A stretch of 64,000 nucleotides of DNA from JALORV01 sp963780715 (lineage in GTDB: Bacteria > Pseudomonadota > Gammaproteobacteria > Burkholderiales > Burkholderiaceae_F), in NCBI GenBank assembly GCA_963780715.1, contig CAWADK010000005.1:99083-163082 (forward strand), written 5' to 3'. Made by a program: the position numbers and the translations under genes. This document shows, in pieces, positions 9,305-18,971 of this stretch; the stretch's first letter is position 1; each line of letters opens with the position of its first letter. The notes beneath the pieces are model-generated. The model was not told the DNA's origin. It worked only from the letters and a program-made list of their open reading frames with translations, and searched no databases.

Positions 9305-9727
9305 ATGGCCCTGGTCGCGCGCCGCGGCGGTCGCCGCCGCCGCATGATGGCGGACATCAACGTCGTCCCCTACGTCGACGTGATGCTGGTGCTGGTCGTG
9401 ATCCTGATGGTCGCCGCGCCGTTCGTGAATCCCGAGCGTCGTCGACCTGCCGTCGTGGCTAAGGCCGGCCAGCAGAAGGACATCCCGGTACGCGTCGTCG
9501 TGCGATCCGACGGACGCGTGTCGATCCTCGAGCAGGGCAAGGGCGAGACACCGGTGGCGTCGGGACAGTTGATCGCATCGGTGCGGTCGCGGCAGAAGAA
9601 CTCCGGCACACCGGTGGTCATCGAGGCCGACGCGAAGGTCCAGTACAAGTCCGTCGTCGACGTGATGCGCGATCTGCAGAAGGCAGGCATCGAGCGCGTC
9701 GGGCTGTCGGTCCAGCTCGCCCAATGA
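9305..9727 (+). CDS. tolR: TolR, inner-membrane partner of TolQ
   Basis: TolR (140 residues) is an ExbD-type protein with one membrane helix and a periplasmic domain. The conserved helix VPYVDVMLVLVVILMVAAP carries the proton-pathway aspartate, Asp25. The C-terminal domain ends with VVDVMRDLQKAGIERVGL, typical of the family. It overlaps tolA by 4 bases (ATGA). With TolQ it energises TolA to pull on Pal at the outer membrane during division. Confidence 0.96.
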   Translation: MALVARRGGRRRRMMADINVVPYVDVMLVLVVILMVAAPFVNPERRRPAVVAKAGQQKDIPVRVVVRSDGRVSILEQGKGETPVASGQLIASVRSRQKNSGTPVVIEADAKVQYKSVVDVMRDLQKAGIERVGLSVQLAQ

Positions 9728-10572
9728 CGGTCGCCGCGCCCCGCGTCCTGCGTCATCGCTGGCACGCGCCGGAGAGAGGTACCGGCCCGGCGTTCATGAT
9801 CTCGCTGGCGGCGCACACGATGCTGTTTCTCGCCATCGCGTTCGTCGTGCGCTGGAAGACGGAGCCGGCCGGCCCGGTCTCGGCGGAGCTTTGGGGCGGG
9901 CTGCCGCCGATGGTCGAACCGACACCGGCCCCGCCACCGCCGCCCCCTGCGCCGGTGAAGGTCGAGCGCGCGCCCGAGCCGGAGCCCGTGAAGCCCGACA
10001 TCGTCATCGAGCAGAAGAAGCCCGAGCCCAGGCCCGAGAAGAAGGCCGAACCCGTGAAGAAGGTCGAGCCGGTGAAAAAGGTCGAACCGGTGAAGAAGGC
10101 CGAACCGGACCCGAAGGTCGAGCAGCGCAGACGCGAAGACGAGGCCAAGGCGGCGAAGGCGGCTCAGGCGGCAGAAGCCGCGGCGCAGAAGCAACGGGAT
10201 GCCGCGATACAGCGCGCGCTCGCCGCTGCCGGCGGATCCGCCACGAACCCCGCGTCCGGCGGCGTGGCGGCGGGCAGCCCGGGCCTTTCGGACAGCTACA
10301 AGGGCCAGGTGGTGAGCTGCATACGCCCGCACGTCGTGTTCAGTGTCCCGGAGGGACTGCGGCCCAGGCAACATGTGGCCGAGTTCGAGGTGCAACTCCT
10401 GCCGTCCGGGGAACAGGTGGGCGCACCGAGGCTGGTGAGCGCGAGCGGCCTGCCCGCCTATGACCAGGCCGTCGAGCGCGCGATCCGGCGCTGCGACCCG
10501 TTCCCGCGTCCGCGTGAGGGCTCGATGCCCCGCTCCGTCAGGCTCGCCTTCGATCCCGTGGAACTGCGCTAG
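9724..10572 (+). CDS. tolA: TolA, periplasm-spanning protein of Tol-Pal
   Basis: TolA (282 residues) links the TolQR motor to TolB and Pal. It has an N-terminal membrane helix containing SLAAHTMLFLAIAF (about residues 22-36). A long Pro/Glu/Lys then Ala-rich stretch (about 60-165) includes a repeated KKVEPV unit, which is the extended domain II. A small C-terminal domain holds the single-Cys motif VVSCIRPHVVF. It is shorter than E. coli TolA (421 residues), mainly through a shorter domain II, as is usual in betaproteobacteria. The sequence is very biased, so database hits in the middle would be uninformative. Confidence 0.93.
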   Translation: MTVAAPRVLRHRWHAPERGTGPAFMISLAAHTMLFLAIAFVVRWKTEPAGPVSAELWGGLPPMVEPTPAPPPPPPAPVKVERAPEPEPVKPDIVIEQKKPEPRPEKKAEPVKKVEPVKKVEPVKKAEPDPKVEQRRREDEAKAAKAAQAAEAAAQKQRDAAIQRALAAAGGSATNPASGGVAAGSPGLSDSYKGQVVSCIRPHVVFSVPEGLRPRQHVAEFEVQLLPSGEQVGAPRLVSASGLPAYDQAVERAIRRCDPFPRPREGSMPRSVRLAFDPVELR

Positions 10573-10665
10573 CACGGCAAGCCGCGCAACCCCTTCGTTC
10601 GTCGTCGCGCGTTTCTGTGAACGTGACGCGCGCGGCGCTGTCTATACTCGCTCTCAGCCAGTCGA

Positions 10666-11961
10666 ATGAATAAATCCAGAAACGCCACATCGCGCACCGC
10701 CCGCCGCAGCTTCTGCGGTGCGCTCGCCCTGATGCCACTCGCCGCTCGCGCGCAATTGCGCGTCGAGATCACCGGCGTCGGCAGTCAGCAGTTCCCGATC
10801 GCCGTCGCGCCGTTCGCCGTTGAAGGTGCCGCGCCGCAGGAGGTCGACGCCATCGTGCGGGCCGACCTGGCGCGCAGCGGACTGTTCCGCATCGTCGATG
10901 CCGGCACGCAGCCGATCGCCGACAACGCGAGCGTCAATCTGGCCGACTGGAAGACGCGGGGCGCCAACGCGCTGGTGATCGGCAGCGTGAGGCGACTGGC
11001 CGACGGCCGCTTCGACGTGCGCTTTCGCCTGCTGGATACGGTGCAACAGGCACAGCTGGACGGGCTTTCCTATGCGACGCCGGCGAACGACCTGCGGCTG
11101 ACCGCGCATCGCATTGCCGACCGTATCTACGAAAAGCTGACTGGCGAGCGCGGTGTGTTCGCGACACGCATCGCGTATGTCGTCCAGACCAGCCGCGCGT
11201 CGTGGGAGTTGCACATTGCGGACGCCGATGGCGCCAATCCGCAGGCGGCACTGCGCTCGCGCGAGCCGATCATCTCGCCCGCCTGGTCGCCCGACGGCGG
11301 CAGGCTGGCCTACGTGTCGTTCGAAACCGGCAAACCGGTCGTCTACGTGCATACCGTCACCACCGGCGAGCGCAAGGCAGTCGCGAACTTCCGCGGCTCG
11401 AACAGCGCGCCGGCCTGGTCGCCGGACGGCCGGACGCTCGCGGTCACGCTGACGCGCGAAGGCAATTCGCAGGTCTTCCTGATGAACGCCGATGGCTCGA
11501 ATGTCCGGCGGCTGACACAGACCACCGGCATCGATACCGAGCCGGTCTACAGCCCTGACGGCCAGTGGATCTACTTCACATCGGACCGCGGTGGAGGCCC
11601 GCAGATCTACAAGATGCCAGCCACCGGCGGCAACGCCCAGCGCGTTACGTTCAATGGCGACTACAACATCAGCCCGCGGCTCTCGCCCGACGGCAAGCTG
11701 CTGGCCTACGTCGGCCGCCGCAGCGGACGCTTCCAGGTCATGCTGCTCGATCTCGCGGGTGGCCAGGAGATCCCCGTCACCGACACGGCGCGGGATGAAT
11801 CACCGAGCTTCGCCCCCAACGGACGGCTGCTGTTGTACGCCACCGAGGTCGGCGGGCGCGGCATCCTCGCGTCCGCTTCGGTCGATGGCCGTGTACGCAC
11901 ACGCCTGACCGGCCCGAGCGGCGACATCCGCGAGCCGACCTGGGGTCCGTTCATCAAGTAG
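10666..11961 (+). CDS. tolB: TolB, periplasmic beta-propeller of Tol-Pal
   Basis: TolB (431 residues) is a soluble periplasmic protein that binds Pal and TolA. A signal peptide ends at ARAQ (about residue 29). The N-terminal TolB domain is followed by a six-bladed propeller with repeated PAWSPDGR-type blades: SPAWSPDGG, APAWSPDGR, EPVYSPDGQ, SPRLSPDGK, SPSFAPNGR. The signal contains RR-SF, which resembles a twin-arginine motif, but TolB normally uses Sec. A TATACT at 10643-10648 could give tolB its own promoter in the 93-base gap after tolA. Pal follows after 21 bases. Confidence 0.96.
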   Translation: MNKSRNATSRTARRSFCGALALMPLAARAQLRVEITGVGSQQFPIAVAPFAVEGAAPQEVDAIVRADLARSGLFRIVDAGTQPIADNASVNLADWKTRGANALVIGSVRRLADGRFDVRFRLLDTVQQAQLDGLSYATPANDLRLTAHRIADRIYEKLTGERGVFATRIAYVVQTSRASWELHIADADGANPQAALRSREPIISPAWSPDGGRLAYVSFETGKPVVYVHTVTTGERKAVANFRGSNSAPAWSPDGRTLAVTLTREGNSQVFLMNADGSNVRRLTQTTGIDTEPVYSPDGQWIYFTSDRGGGPQIYKMPATGGNAQRVTFNGDYNISPRLSPDGKLLAYVGRRSGRFQVMLLDLAGGQEIPVTDTARDESPSFAPNGRLLLYATEVGGRGILASASVDGRVRTRLTGPSGDIREPTWGPFIK

Positions 11962-11982
11962 GTTTTCAAGCAAGGAGCGACG

Positions 11983-12534
11983 ATGCATCAACTCCGCAAG
12001 TTCGCACGCAGTGCCGCTGCCGCCGCGGCCGTCCTGGTACTGGTGGCCGGCTGTTCTTCTGTGAAGCTCGACGAGCAGAGCCCGGCGCCCATCACCGACG
12101 CGTCGTCGGGTGCAGGTGGAACCAAGACCGATCCGCGTGCCGTCGCACCTGTCACGGCCGCGAGCACGCAGGGGGTGGACCCGTTCACCGATCCGGCGAA
12201 CCCGCTATCGAAGAAGAGCGTCTTCTTCGACTTCGACAGCTTCGTGGTCAAGACCGAGTTTCAACCGCTGGTGGAAGCCCACGGCAAGTACCTCGCCAGC
12301 AACAGCGGCCGCCGGGTGACCGTCGAGGGCCATACCGACGAGCGCGGCGGACGCGAGTACAACCTGGCGCTGGGCCAGAAGCGGGCCGAGGCCGTCAAGC
12401 AACGGCTGATGCTGATGGGAGCGCGCGACGCGCAGGTCGAGACCGTGAGTTTCGGCAAGGAGAAGCCGCGCGCGATGGGCAGCACCGAGGAAGCGTGGGC
12501 GCAGAACCGGCGCGCGGACATCGTTTACAAATAA
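11983..12534 (+). CDS. pal: Pal, peptidoglycan-associated outer-membrane lipoprotein
   Basis: Pal (183 residues) anchors the outer membrane to peptidoglycan. A lipoprotein signal with lipobox VAGC (Cys24) leads into a flexible Ala/Thr/Pro linker and then an OmpA-like domain with FFDFDSF, EGHTDERGGREYNLALGQ and RRADIVY, the peptidoglycan-binding signature. The ribosome site AAGGAG lies 7 bases before the ATG. Gene order and the short gap from tolB are canonical. Confidence 0.97.
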   Translation: MHQLRKFARSAAAAAAVLVLVAGCSSVKLDEQSPAPITDASSGAGGTKTDPRAVAPVTAASTQGVDPFTDPANPLSKKSVFFDFDSFVVKTEFQPLVEAHGKYLASNSGRRVTVEGHTDERGGREYNLALGQKRAEAVKQRLMLMGARDAQVETVSFGKEKPRAMGSTEEAWAQNRRADIVYK

Positions 12535-12548
12535 CGCTGCTCGTGTAC

Positions 12549-12569
12549 GCGACGCGCGTTGCGCGTCGC
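12549..12569. terminator. perfect 9-bp hairpin between pal and cpoB
   Basis: GCGACGCGC-GTT-GCGCGTCGC forms a perfect 9-base-pair stem with a 3-base loop, 14 bases after the pal stop. There is no T-run on the plus strand, so it may be a Rho-independent-like attenuator, an RNA stabiliser at the pal mRNA end, or a processing site that sets the pal to cpoB ratio. Confidence 0.4.
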
Positions 12570-12696
12570 ACGTGCACTCGCAGCGGAATAGTTTGAAGGG
12601 CGGGCTTGGGAGCGGCCCGGCGCCCACCCTTGGTACAACTGCACGCGGGGTCGTTCCACGGTCGCCGCGCCGGACTGGTCGAATCCATTGGAAATC

Positions 12697-13434
12697 ATGA
12701 ATCTCCGAGCCCTCGCAGCCGCCTTCGCACTGGCCGTGTCGTTGCCTGTCCACGCGCAACTCTTTGCCGACGACGACGCGCGCAAGGCGATCCTGGAACT
12801 GCGGCAGCGGATCAATGCGCTGCAAAGCGAGCTCGGGGGGCGACTCGACACCGCGCAGCGCAACCAGCTGGACCTCGCCAACCAGAACGAGACGCTGCGG
12901 CAGGAGATCGCACGGCTGCGCGGGCAGGTCGAGACGCTGACCAACGAGGTGGCGACGCTGCAGAAACGCAATCGCGACCTGTACACCGATCTCGATGCCC
13001 GGCTGAAGAAACTCGAACCGGCCACGCTGACGGTCGATGGCCGCACGGCGACCGTCGATCGGGCCGAGCAGATGGCCTACGAGGCGGCGCTGACCCAGTT
13101 CCGCAGCGGCGACTTCAAGGGTTCGATCGGCAGCTTCCAGCAGTTCCTGACGAAGTACCCGTCGAGCGCCTACGTCCCGGCGGTGCAGTACTTCATCGGC
13201 AGCGCACACTTCGCGCTCAAGGACTACAAGGCGTCGATCAGCGCCAACCAGGTCATCGTCGACCGCTACAAGGATTCACCGCGCGCCCCGGAAGCGCTGC
13301 TCTCGATCGCGGACAGCCAGCTGCAGCTCGCGGACAAGCGCGGCGCCAACCGCACGCTGACGCGGGTCATCCAGGAGTATCCCAACAGCGAGGCCGCCGT
13401 CGTGGCCCGCGAGCGACTGCCCGGAACGCGCTGA
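12697..13434 (+). CDS. cpoB: CpoB (YbgF), Tol-Pal associated coiled-coil and TPR protein
   Basis: CpoB (245 residues) is the periplasmic partner of TolA that coordinates peptidoglycan synthesis with outer-membrane constriction. After a signal peptide ending in VHAQ, a coiled coil (about residues 25-110) carries heptads such as LRQRINALQSELGG. A TPR region (about 125-245) has the family motif YEAALTQFRSGDFKGSIGSF, followed by FIGSAHFALKDYKASI. The ATG at 12697 is preferred; a TTG nine bases upstream is also in frame. It closes the Tol-Pal cluster and converges with purH. Confidence 0.93.
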   Translation: MNLRALAAAFALAVSLPVHAQLFADDDARKAILELRQRINALQSELGGRLDTAQRNQLDLANQNETLRQEIARLRGQVETLTNEVATLQKRNRDLYTDLDARLKKLEPATLTVDGRTATVDRAEQMAYEAALTQFRSGDFKGSIGSFQQFLTKYPSSAYVPAVQYFIGSAHFALKDYKASISANQVIVDRYKDSPRAPEALLSIADSQLQLADKRGANRTLTRVIQEYPNSEAAVVARERLPGTR

Positions 13435-13503
13435 ACGGCGACCTTCATCGCGGTTCACGGGTCCTTCGCCGCGGCGTGAGCGCTGCGGCTTGCGGCACGT
13501 CCC

Positions 13504-15057
13504 TCAGTGCCGGAAGTGGCGCACCCCGGTGAAGACCATCGCCACGCCCCGCTCGTCGGCGGCGGCGATGACTTCCGCGTCGCGCATGCTGCCACCGGGC
13601 TGGATGACGCAGTTCGCGCCGGCATCGACGACGACATCCAGCCCGTCCCGGAACGGGAAGAACGCATCGGATGCCGCCGCGGAGCCCGTCAGCGAAAGGC
13701 CGGCTTCCTTCGCCTTGATGGAAGCGATGCGCGCCGAGTCGATGCGCGACATCTGGCCTGCACCGACACCGAGCGTCATGCCGTCGTGTGCAAAGACGAT
13801 CGTGTTCGACTTGACGAACTTGGCGACACGCCAGGCAAACAGAAGATCCGCCATCTGCTCGGGGGTCGGCGCCTTGGCCGTCACGACCCTGAGGTCCGAC
13901 GGGGCGATCGTGTGCAGGTCCGGCGACTGGACGAGCAGCCCGCCGCCCACCCGCTTGAGATCGAAGTCGTTGTGAGTCGCACCGGGTGCGACGGTCAGCA
14001 CGCGCACGTTGGCTTTCGCGGCGAACACCTCGCGCGCGGCGGCGTCGAATTCCGGCGCGATGACGACCTCGACGAACTGGCGGGCGACCGCCTGCGCCGC
14101 TGCCGCGTCGACCGCCCGATTGAAGGCGATGATCCCGCCGAACGCCGAGGTCGGATCGGTCTTGAACGCCTTCGCATAGGCCTCGGCGGGTGACGCGGCG
14201 ACAGCCACACCGCAAGGGTTGGCATGCTTGACGATGACGCACGCCGGCTCATCGAAACTGCGCACGCACTCCCACGCCGCATCGGCATCGGCGATGTTGT
14301 TGTACGACAGCTCCTTGCCCTGCAGCTGCGCATAGCCGGCGAGCAGACCGGCGCCGACCGTGTGTTCGCGATAGAACGCCGCCGACTGGTGCGGGTTTTC
14401 GCCGTAGCGCATCTGCTGCACCCGCACCCACTGGCGCGTCAGCACTTCCGGGAACGGGCCGCGGCGTTGGCCGTCATCGAGCGACGTCAGGTAGTTCGCG
14501 ATCATGCCGTCGTAGCGCGCGGTATGAGCGAAGACCTTCTTCGCAAGTGAAAGGCGCATCCCTGCACTCACAGCGCCGGCCACGCGCAGTTCCTCGAGCA
14601 CACCGGCGTAATCGGCGGGATCGACGATGGCCGCCACGCTTTCGTGATTCTTGGCTGCCGCGCGCAGCATCGCCGGGCCGCCGATGTCGATGTTCTCGAT
14701 CGCGTCGTCGAAGCTGCAGTCCGGATTGGCGACAGTGCGCTCGAACGGGTAGAGGTTGACCGCCAGGATCTCGATCGGGTCGATCCGATGCTGGGACAGC
14801 GCCTGCATATGCGCTGGGTCAGGCCGGCGCGCCAGCAGCCCGGCGTGTATGCGCGGGTTGAGCGTCTTGACGCGCCCGTCGAGCATCTCGGGAAAGCCGG
14901 TGTAGTCGGCGACCTCGGTGACTGCGATGCCGGAGTCAGCCAGCAGCCGCGCCGTGCCGCCGGTCGAGAGGATGTGGAAGCCGAGTGATGCCAGCGCGCG
15001 CGCGAAGTCGACGACGCCGGCCTTGTCCGAGACGCTGATCAGCGCCTGCCTCTTCAT
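13504..15057 (-). CDS. purH: PurH, bifunctional AICAR transformylase / IMP cyclohydrolase
   Basis: PurH (517 residues) catalyses the last two steps of IMP synthesis in the cytosol. The N-terminal MGS-like cyclohydrolase domain has ALISVSDKAGVVDFA and LDGRVKTLNPRIHAG. The C-terminal transformylase domain has the Lys-His motif CVIVKHANPCGVAV and the ending DAGANCVIQPGGSMRD. Length is standard. It lies directly downstream of dusB-fis, an order characteristic of betaproteobacteria. The frame is intact. Confidence 0.98.
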   Translation of the reverse strand: MKRQALISVSDKAGVVDFARALASLGFHILSTGGTARLLADSGIAVTEVADYTGFPEMLDGRVKTLNPRIHAGLLARRPDPAHMQALSQHRIDPIEILAVNLYPFERTVANPDCSFDDAIENIDIGGPAMLRAAAKNHESVAAIVDPADYAGVLEELRVAGAVSAGMRLSLAKKVFAHTARYDGMIANYLTSLDDGQRRGPFPEVLTRQWVRVQQMRYGENPHQSAAFYREHTVGAGLLAGYAQLQGKELSYNNIADADAAWECVRSFDEPACVIVKHANPCGVAVAASPAEAYAKAFKTDPTSAFGGIIAFNRAVDAAAAQAVARQFVEVVIAPEFDAAAREVFAAKANVRVLTVAPGATHNDFDLKRVGGGLLVQSPDLHTIAPSDLRVVTAKAPTPEQMADLLFAWRVAKFVKSNTIVFAHDGMTLGVGAGQMSRIDSARIASIKAKEAGLSLTGSAAASDAFFPFRDGLDVVVDAGANCVIQPGGSMRDAEVIAAADERGVAMVFTGVRHFRH

Positions 15058-15078
15058 GATCCCGGCCCCCGTTTCCTG

Positions 15079-15367
15079 TCAGGTGATCTTGTGCTGAACC
15101 AGCTTCTTGCGCAGCGTGTTGCGGTTGATCCCCAGCAGCTCCGCCGCCGCGGACTGATTGCCCGCGGCGCGCGCCATGGCGAACTGCAGCAGCGGCCGCT
15201 CCACGGCCTGGGTCACCATCTCGAACAGGGCATGCGGACGCGCGCCATCGAGATCCTCGAAGTACTGTTCGCAGGCTGCGCGTGACGCATTGCTCCAGCG
15301 TTTCCCCGCTGCGTGCTCTGCTGGCACGCTCCGTCGTTGCGCCCGTTCGGGGCTGCGGCTTGGCCAC
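15079..15367 (-). CDS. fis: Fis-family DNA-binding protein, one frameshift
   Basis: Fis is a small nucleoid protein and transcription regulator that bends DNA. The C-terminal part is clear: ARPHALFEMV, then the helix-turn-helix GNQSAAAELLGINRNTLRKK, ending LVQHKIT. The N-terminal part lies one frame over and reads GETLEQCVTRSL, the typical Fis opening; it joins EQYFEDLDG near 15274 if one extra C is removed. The repaired protein has about 95 residues. I propose the GTG at 15367, with AAGGA upstream and 12 bases after the dusB stop. A version without the frameshift would start near 15327 and lack the conserved opening. dusB-fis is a classic operon pair. Confidence 0.82.
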
Positions 15368-15379
15368 CCTGCGTGTCCT

Positions 15380-16384
15380 TCAGTGAAGCACCGGGGCGTA
15401 CGCAAGACGCTCATGCTGCTCGCCATGCCCCAGGAGAAAGCGATCGACGGCGCGCGCCTGCGCCTCGCAGTCGTCGAGCCGGTTCATCTCGTCGCAGAAA
15501 TCGCGGCCGCCCACGAGAGCGCGCGTGTACCAGATGATGTGCTTGCGCGCGGTCCGGACCCCGGCCGCGGTGCCATAGAAGCGGTAGTGATCATCCAGGT
15601 GCGCCAGCAGGAGTTCTCGCACCTCGTCGACCGCCGGTGGCGGCAGCAGAGTCCCGGTCGCGAGGAAATGCGTGATCTCGCGGAAGATCCACGGCCGGCC
15701 CTGCGCGGCGCGTCCCACCATGACGGCGTCGGCGCCGGTGGCGTCGAGCACCCGGCGAGCCTTCTGCGGAGAATCGATGTCACCGTTGGCAATGACCGGA
15801 ATGCCGACTGACTGCTTGACGGCGCGGATCGTGTCGTATTCGGCGGCCCCGGTGAAGCCGCAGGCGCGTGTGCGGCCGTGCAGCGTCAGCGCGGCCACCC
15901 CGCTCGCCTCGGCGAGCCGCGCGATCTCGACCGCGTTGCGCTGGCCGGGGTCCCAGCCGGTGCGGTACTTCAGCGTGACGGGTACGTCCACCGCGCCAAC
16001 GACCGCCTCGAGGATGCGCGCCACCGTGTCGACATCTCGCAGCAGCGCCGAGCCGCAGGCGACGTTGCAGACCTTCTTCGCCGGGCAGCCCATGTTGATG
16101 TCGATGATCTGCGCACCGCGTTCGACGTTGTAGCGCGCCGCTTCGGCCAGCATCGCGGGATCGGAGCCTGCCAGCTGCACGGCGACCGGCGCCTGCTCGC
16201 CCGCATGGTCGAGCCGTCGCATCGTCTTCTCGCTCGCCCACAGGCGCGGATTGGAGGCCGCCATCTCCGACACCGCATGCCCGGCGCCGAGCGCCTTGCA
16301 CAGCTTCCGGTACGGCCGATCGGTCACGCCGGCCATCGGCGCGACGAAAACGTTGTTCGGCAATTCGTACGGTCCGATGCGCAT
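15380..16384 (-). CDS. dusB: DusB, tRNA-dihydrouridine synthase
   Basis: DusB (334 residues) is an FMN enzyme that reduces uridines in the tRNA D-loop. It starts with MRIGPYELPNNVFVAPMAGV, holds the catalytic-Cys segment GCPAKKVCNVACGSALL (most relatives have AGSAL there), and has the FMN-phosphate motifs VIANGDIDS and MVGRAAQGRPW. Length is typical. It is followed by fis and purH and preceded by ubiH and pepP, matching the betaproteobacterial order. Confidence 0.96.
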   Translation of the reverse strand: MRIGPYELPNNVFVAPMAGVTDRPYRKLCKALGAGHAVSEMAASNPRLWASEKTMRRLDHAGEQAPVAVQLAGSDPAMLAEAARYNVERGAQIIDINMGCPAKKVCNVACGSALLRDVDTVARILEAVVGAVDVPVTLKYRTGWDPGQRNAVEIARLAEASGVAALTLHGRTRACGFTGAAEYDTIRAVKQSVGIPVIANGDIDSPQKARRVLDATGADAVMVGRAAQGRPWIFREITHFLATGTLLPPPAVDEVRELLLAHLDDHYRFYGTAAGVRTARKHIIWYTRALVGGRDFCDEMNRLDDCEAQARAVDRFLLGHGEQHERLAYAPVLH

Positions 16385-16445
16385 GTCAGACGGGGCCGGG
16401 GCGAAGCAAAGGGGCGCGCATTGTAGCGAAGCAGAACGCGCAGAC

Positions 16446-17598
16446 TCAGGACCGCACGCCGAACATCAGCAGCCGCGCAAACTGGCGGCGCAGGTCCGGG
16501 AACATCGACAGGGCCGTCAGGGCCAACGATCGTCCGAACGCAATCGGTGCAGCCCGCGTACTGAAGAGCGCCGGCGCGTTACGCGTCAGCGCAAGAATCG
16601 CTGCGCGGTCGGCGCGTCGGTCGCGGTCGTAGTCGCCGAGCGCCGTCACGAAGTCGCGCTGCTCGACCCGGGCCCGAGCGAGGCTGTCCGCCAGCGACGC
16701 GCAGTCGCGCACCCCGAGATTGAAGCCCTGTCCGGCGACCGGATGCAGTGTCTGGGCGGCGTTGCCCAGGTAGACGACCCGATGCTCCCGCAGCGATTCG
16801 CGCGCCTGCTGGTGCAGCGGTACGCGCGACCGCGGCCCGACGCGCAGAGATCTTCCCGTTGCGCGCGCCGAAGGCGCTCTGCAGCTCGGCCAGGAACTCC
16901 GGATCGCCCAGCGCCGTGCGTCGCGCGGCAGCCTCGGGTGGCATGCACCAGACGAGGCCCATCGCCCGACCTGCATCCACCGCGCCGGGCAGCGGCAGCA
17001 AGGCCAGCGGCCCGTCGCGTGTGAATCGTTCGAAGGCGCTGCCGGCTGCCGGGCCCTGCAAGGTCACGTCTGCCAGAAGCGCGCACTGCGTCGGAGCCGA
17101 GGCAGGCGGCTGCGCCCCGAGGCCCTCGGCGTTGACGACGATCTGCGCGTCGCGCGAAGTGCCGTCATCCAGCTGCACCACGGCTCGCGCGGGCTGCTGG
17201 CGGATCGCCGTGACCCGGCTTGGCCGGGAGACGGTCACGAGTTCGCTGCGGCTGCAGGCCTCGGCGAGCGGTGCCAGCAGGTCGCCGTAACGGATCGTGA
17301 GGCCCAGTGGTTCCGGCTCGCCATCGTCGTTACCCAGCTCGACGCGCCCGAACTCGCCGGCAGAGCTGACATGGACCCGGCGTATCGGCGCCGTCACTGC
17401 CGGTGGCAGGGCCGCCAGCGGCCGCAGCAGCTGCAGCGTGCCGCGCGACAGTGCCAGCAGCCGGCGATCCGCCTGCGCCGCTTCGAGCGCGCGCGCGTCG
17501 AGCACCTCACTCGCAATCTCCCGGCGCGCCAGCATCAGCGCCAGCACCAGGCCCACCGGGCCGCCGCCCACGATCACCACCGCAGGTTGCTCCTTCAT
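16446..17598 (-). CDS. UbiH/VisC-type FAD monooxygenase of ubiquinone synthesis, one frameshift
   Basis: A flavin-dependent hydroxylase, inner-membrane associated, that adds a ring hydroxyl during ubiquinone synthesis. The N-terminus has the FAD-binding motif VVIVGGGPVGL and later DRRLLALSRGTLQLL. The C-terminal half lies in another frame and contains LGNAAQTLHPVAGQGFNLG, the second family signature. The frames join near 16852, within ...ARNGKI to LRVGPRS; one extra base is likely. The repaired length is about 383 residues, normal for UbiH, UbiF and VisC; which ring position it hydroxylates cannot be told from sequence. It starts one base after the pepP stop, so they are co-translated. Confidence 0.85.
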
Positions 17599-17599
17599 G

Positions 17600-18932
17600 T
17601 CATGACCGCATCAGGGCTTCGACATCGGCAGCAAGTCTGGGCGCTCCGTGCGTCAGGACGTCGTGACCCCCGGCCGTCACGACGACGTCGTCCTCGATGC
17701 GGACGCCGATGTTCCAGAAGCGCTCGGGAACATTCGCGGCCGGCCGCAGGTACAGCCCCGGCTCGACCGTCAGCGCCATCCCCGGCTGCAACGAACGCCA
17801 GGGCCGTTCGCCGCCGTCCGGCGCGGCTCGCGGTTCGCGATAGTCGCCTGCGTCGTGCACATCGAGGCCGAGCCAGTGTCCGGTCCGGTGCATGTAGAAC
17901 TGGCGGTGTGCGCCGGACTCGAGCACGGCGTCGATCGACCCGGACAGCAAACCCAGATCGATCAGGCCCTGTACCAGCACCCGGGTGGCCGCCGCGTGGG
18001 GCGAGTCGAAATTGCTGCCGGGCCGGATGGTGGCGAGCGCGGCGTCCTGCGCCGCCAGCACCAGCTCGTAGATCGCGCGCTGCTCGCCTGAAAATCGTCC
18101 ATTGACGGGGAAGGTGCGCGTCACATCCGCCGCGTAGCCGTCGACCTCGCAGCCGGCATCGACCAGGCAGAGGTGGCCGTCTTCGAGTCGCGCGTGACCG
18201 GCGGGGTAGTGCAGCACGCACGCGTTGGGGCCGGTCGCGACGATCGGCGTGTACGCCGGTGCCGCCGCGCCGTGACGGCGAAACTCGTGCAGCAGTTCGG
18301 CCTCCAGTTCATATTCGCGCATGCCAACGCGGCACGTCTGCATCAGGCGTACATGCGCGGAGACCGAGATCGCCGCCGCGCGGCGCATCGAGTCGAGTTC
18401 CGCGGGCTCCTTGATCAGCCGCATCTCGTCGACGATCGGGAGCAGGTCGACAATCGCCGCCGGTGTGCGCGAGCCCGAGCGGCTTTGCGCGCGCACTTCC
18501 GACATCCACCGCTGAACCCGGATATCCAGCTCCGCACTGGATCCGAGCGCGCAGTAGAGCGCCGGCGCGTTCGCCAGCTTCGCCGGCATCAGTGCGTCGA
18601 GCTCGTCGATCGGATGCGCACCGTCGAACCCGAAAGCGGCGGCGGCCGCTTCCGGTCCGTGGCGATAAGCCATCCCAGATTTCGCGCTCTGCGTCACGGG
18701 CCCGGCAGAAGAGCAAGGCTTCGCGCCGATCGCCGTGCGCCACCAGCGCCAGCGCAGCTCCCGGTTCGCCGAAGCCGGTGAGGTACCAGAAGTGACTGTC
18801 GAAGCGGTACGGGTACTCGGAATCGCGGTTGCGGATTCGCTCCGGCGCCGTGAAGTGCACGGCAACACCGCCACCCTGGGCCGCCATGGCGTCGAGGACG
18901 CGGGCGCGGCGCGCGCGGAAGACTTCGGTCAT
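17600..18932 (-). CDS. pepP: PepP, Xaa-Pro aminopeptidase (aminopeptidase P), one frameshift
   Basis: PepP is an M24-family metallopeptidase that removes N-terminal residues next to proline in the cytosol. The N-terminal domain has IRNRDSEYPYRFDSHFWYL. The catalytic domain has the two-metal ligands: Asp pair in DAGCEVDGYAADVTRTF, His in HRTGHWLGLDVHD, Glu in TVEPGLY and Glu in VRIEDDVVV. The frame changes near 18668: EREIWDG passes to YRHGPEAAA, so one extra base is likely. Repaired length is about 443 residues with the ATG at 18932; an ATG at 18962 is also possible. It is followed immediately by ubiH, as in many proteobacteria. Confidence 0.9.
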
Positions 18933-18971
18933 TGCTGCAGCAGGAGCGGGCGGCGGGATCAAGGCGCGATT

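Noticed and set aside
10020..10130. Tandem Lys-Lys-Val-Glu-Pro-Val repeats as a possible satellite or regulatory repeat
   Set aside because: They are in frame and form part of TolA domain II.
10690..10745. Twin-arginine signal in TolB (RR-SF)
   Set aside because: TolB is a known Sec substrate and the surrounding sequence does not match the full Tat consensus.
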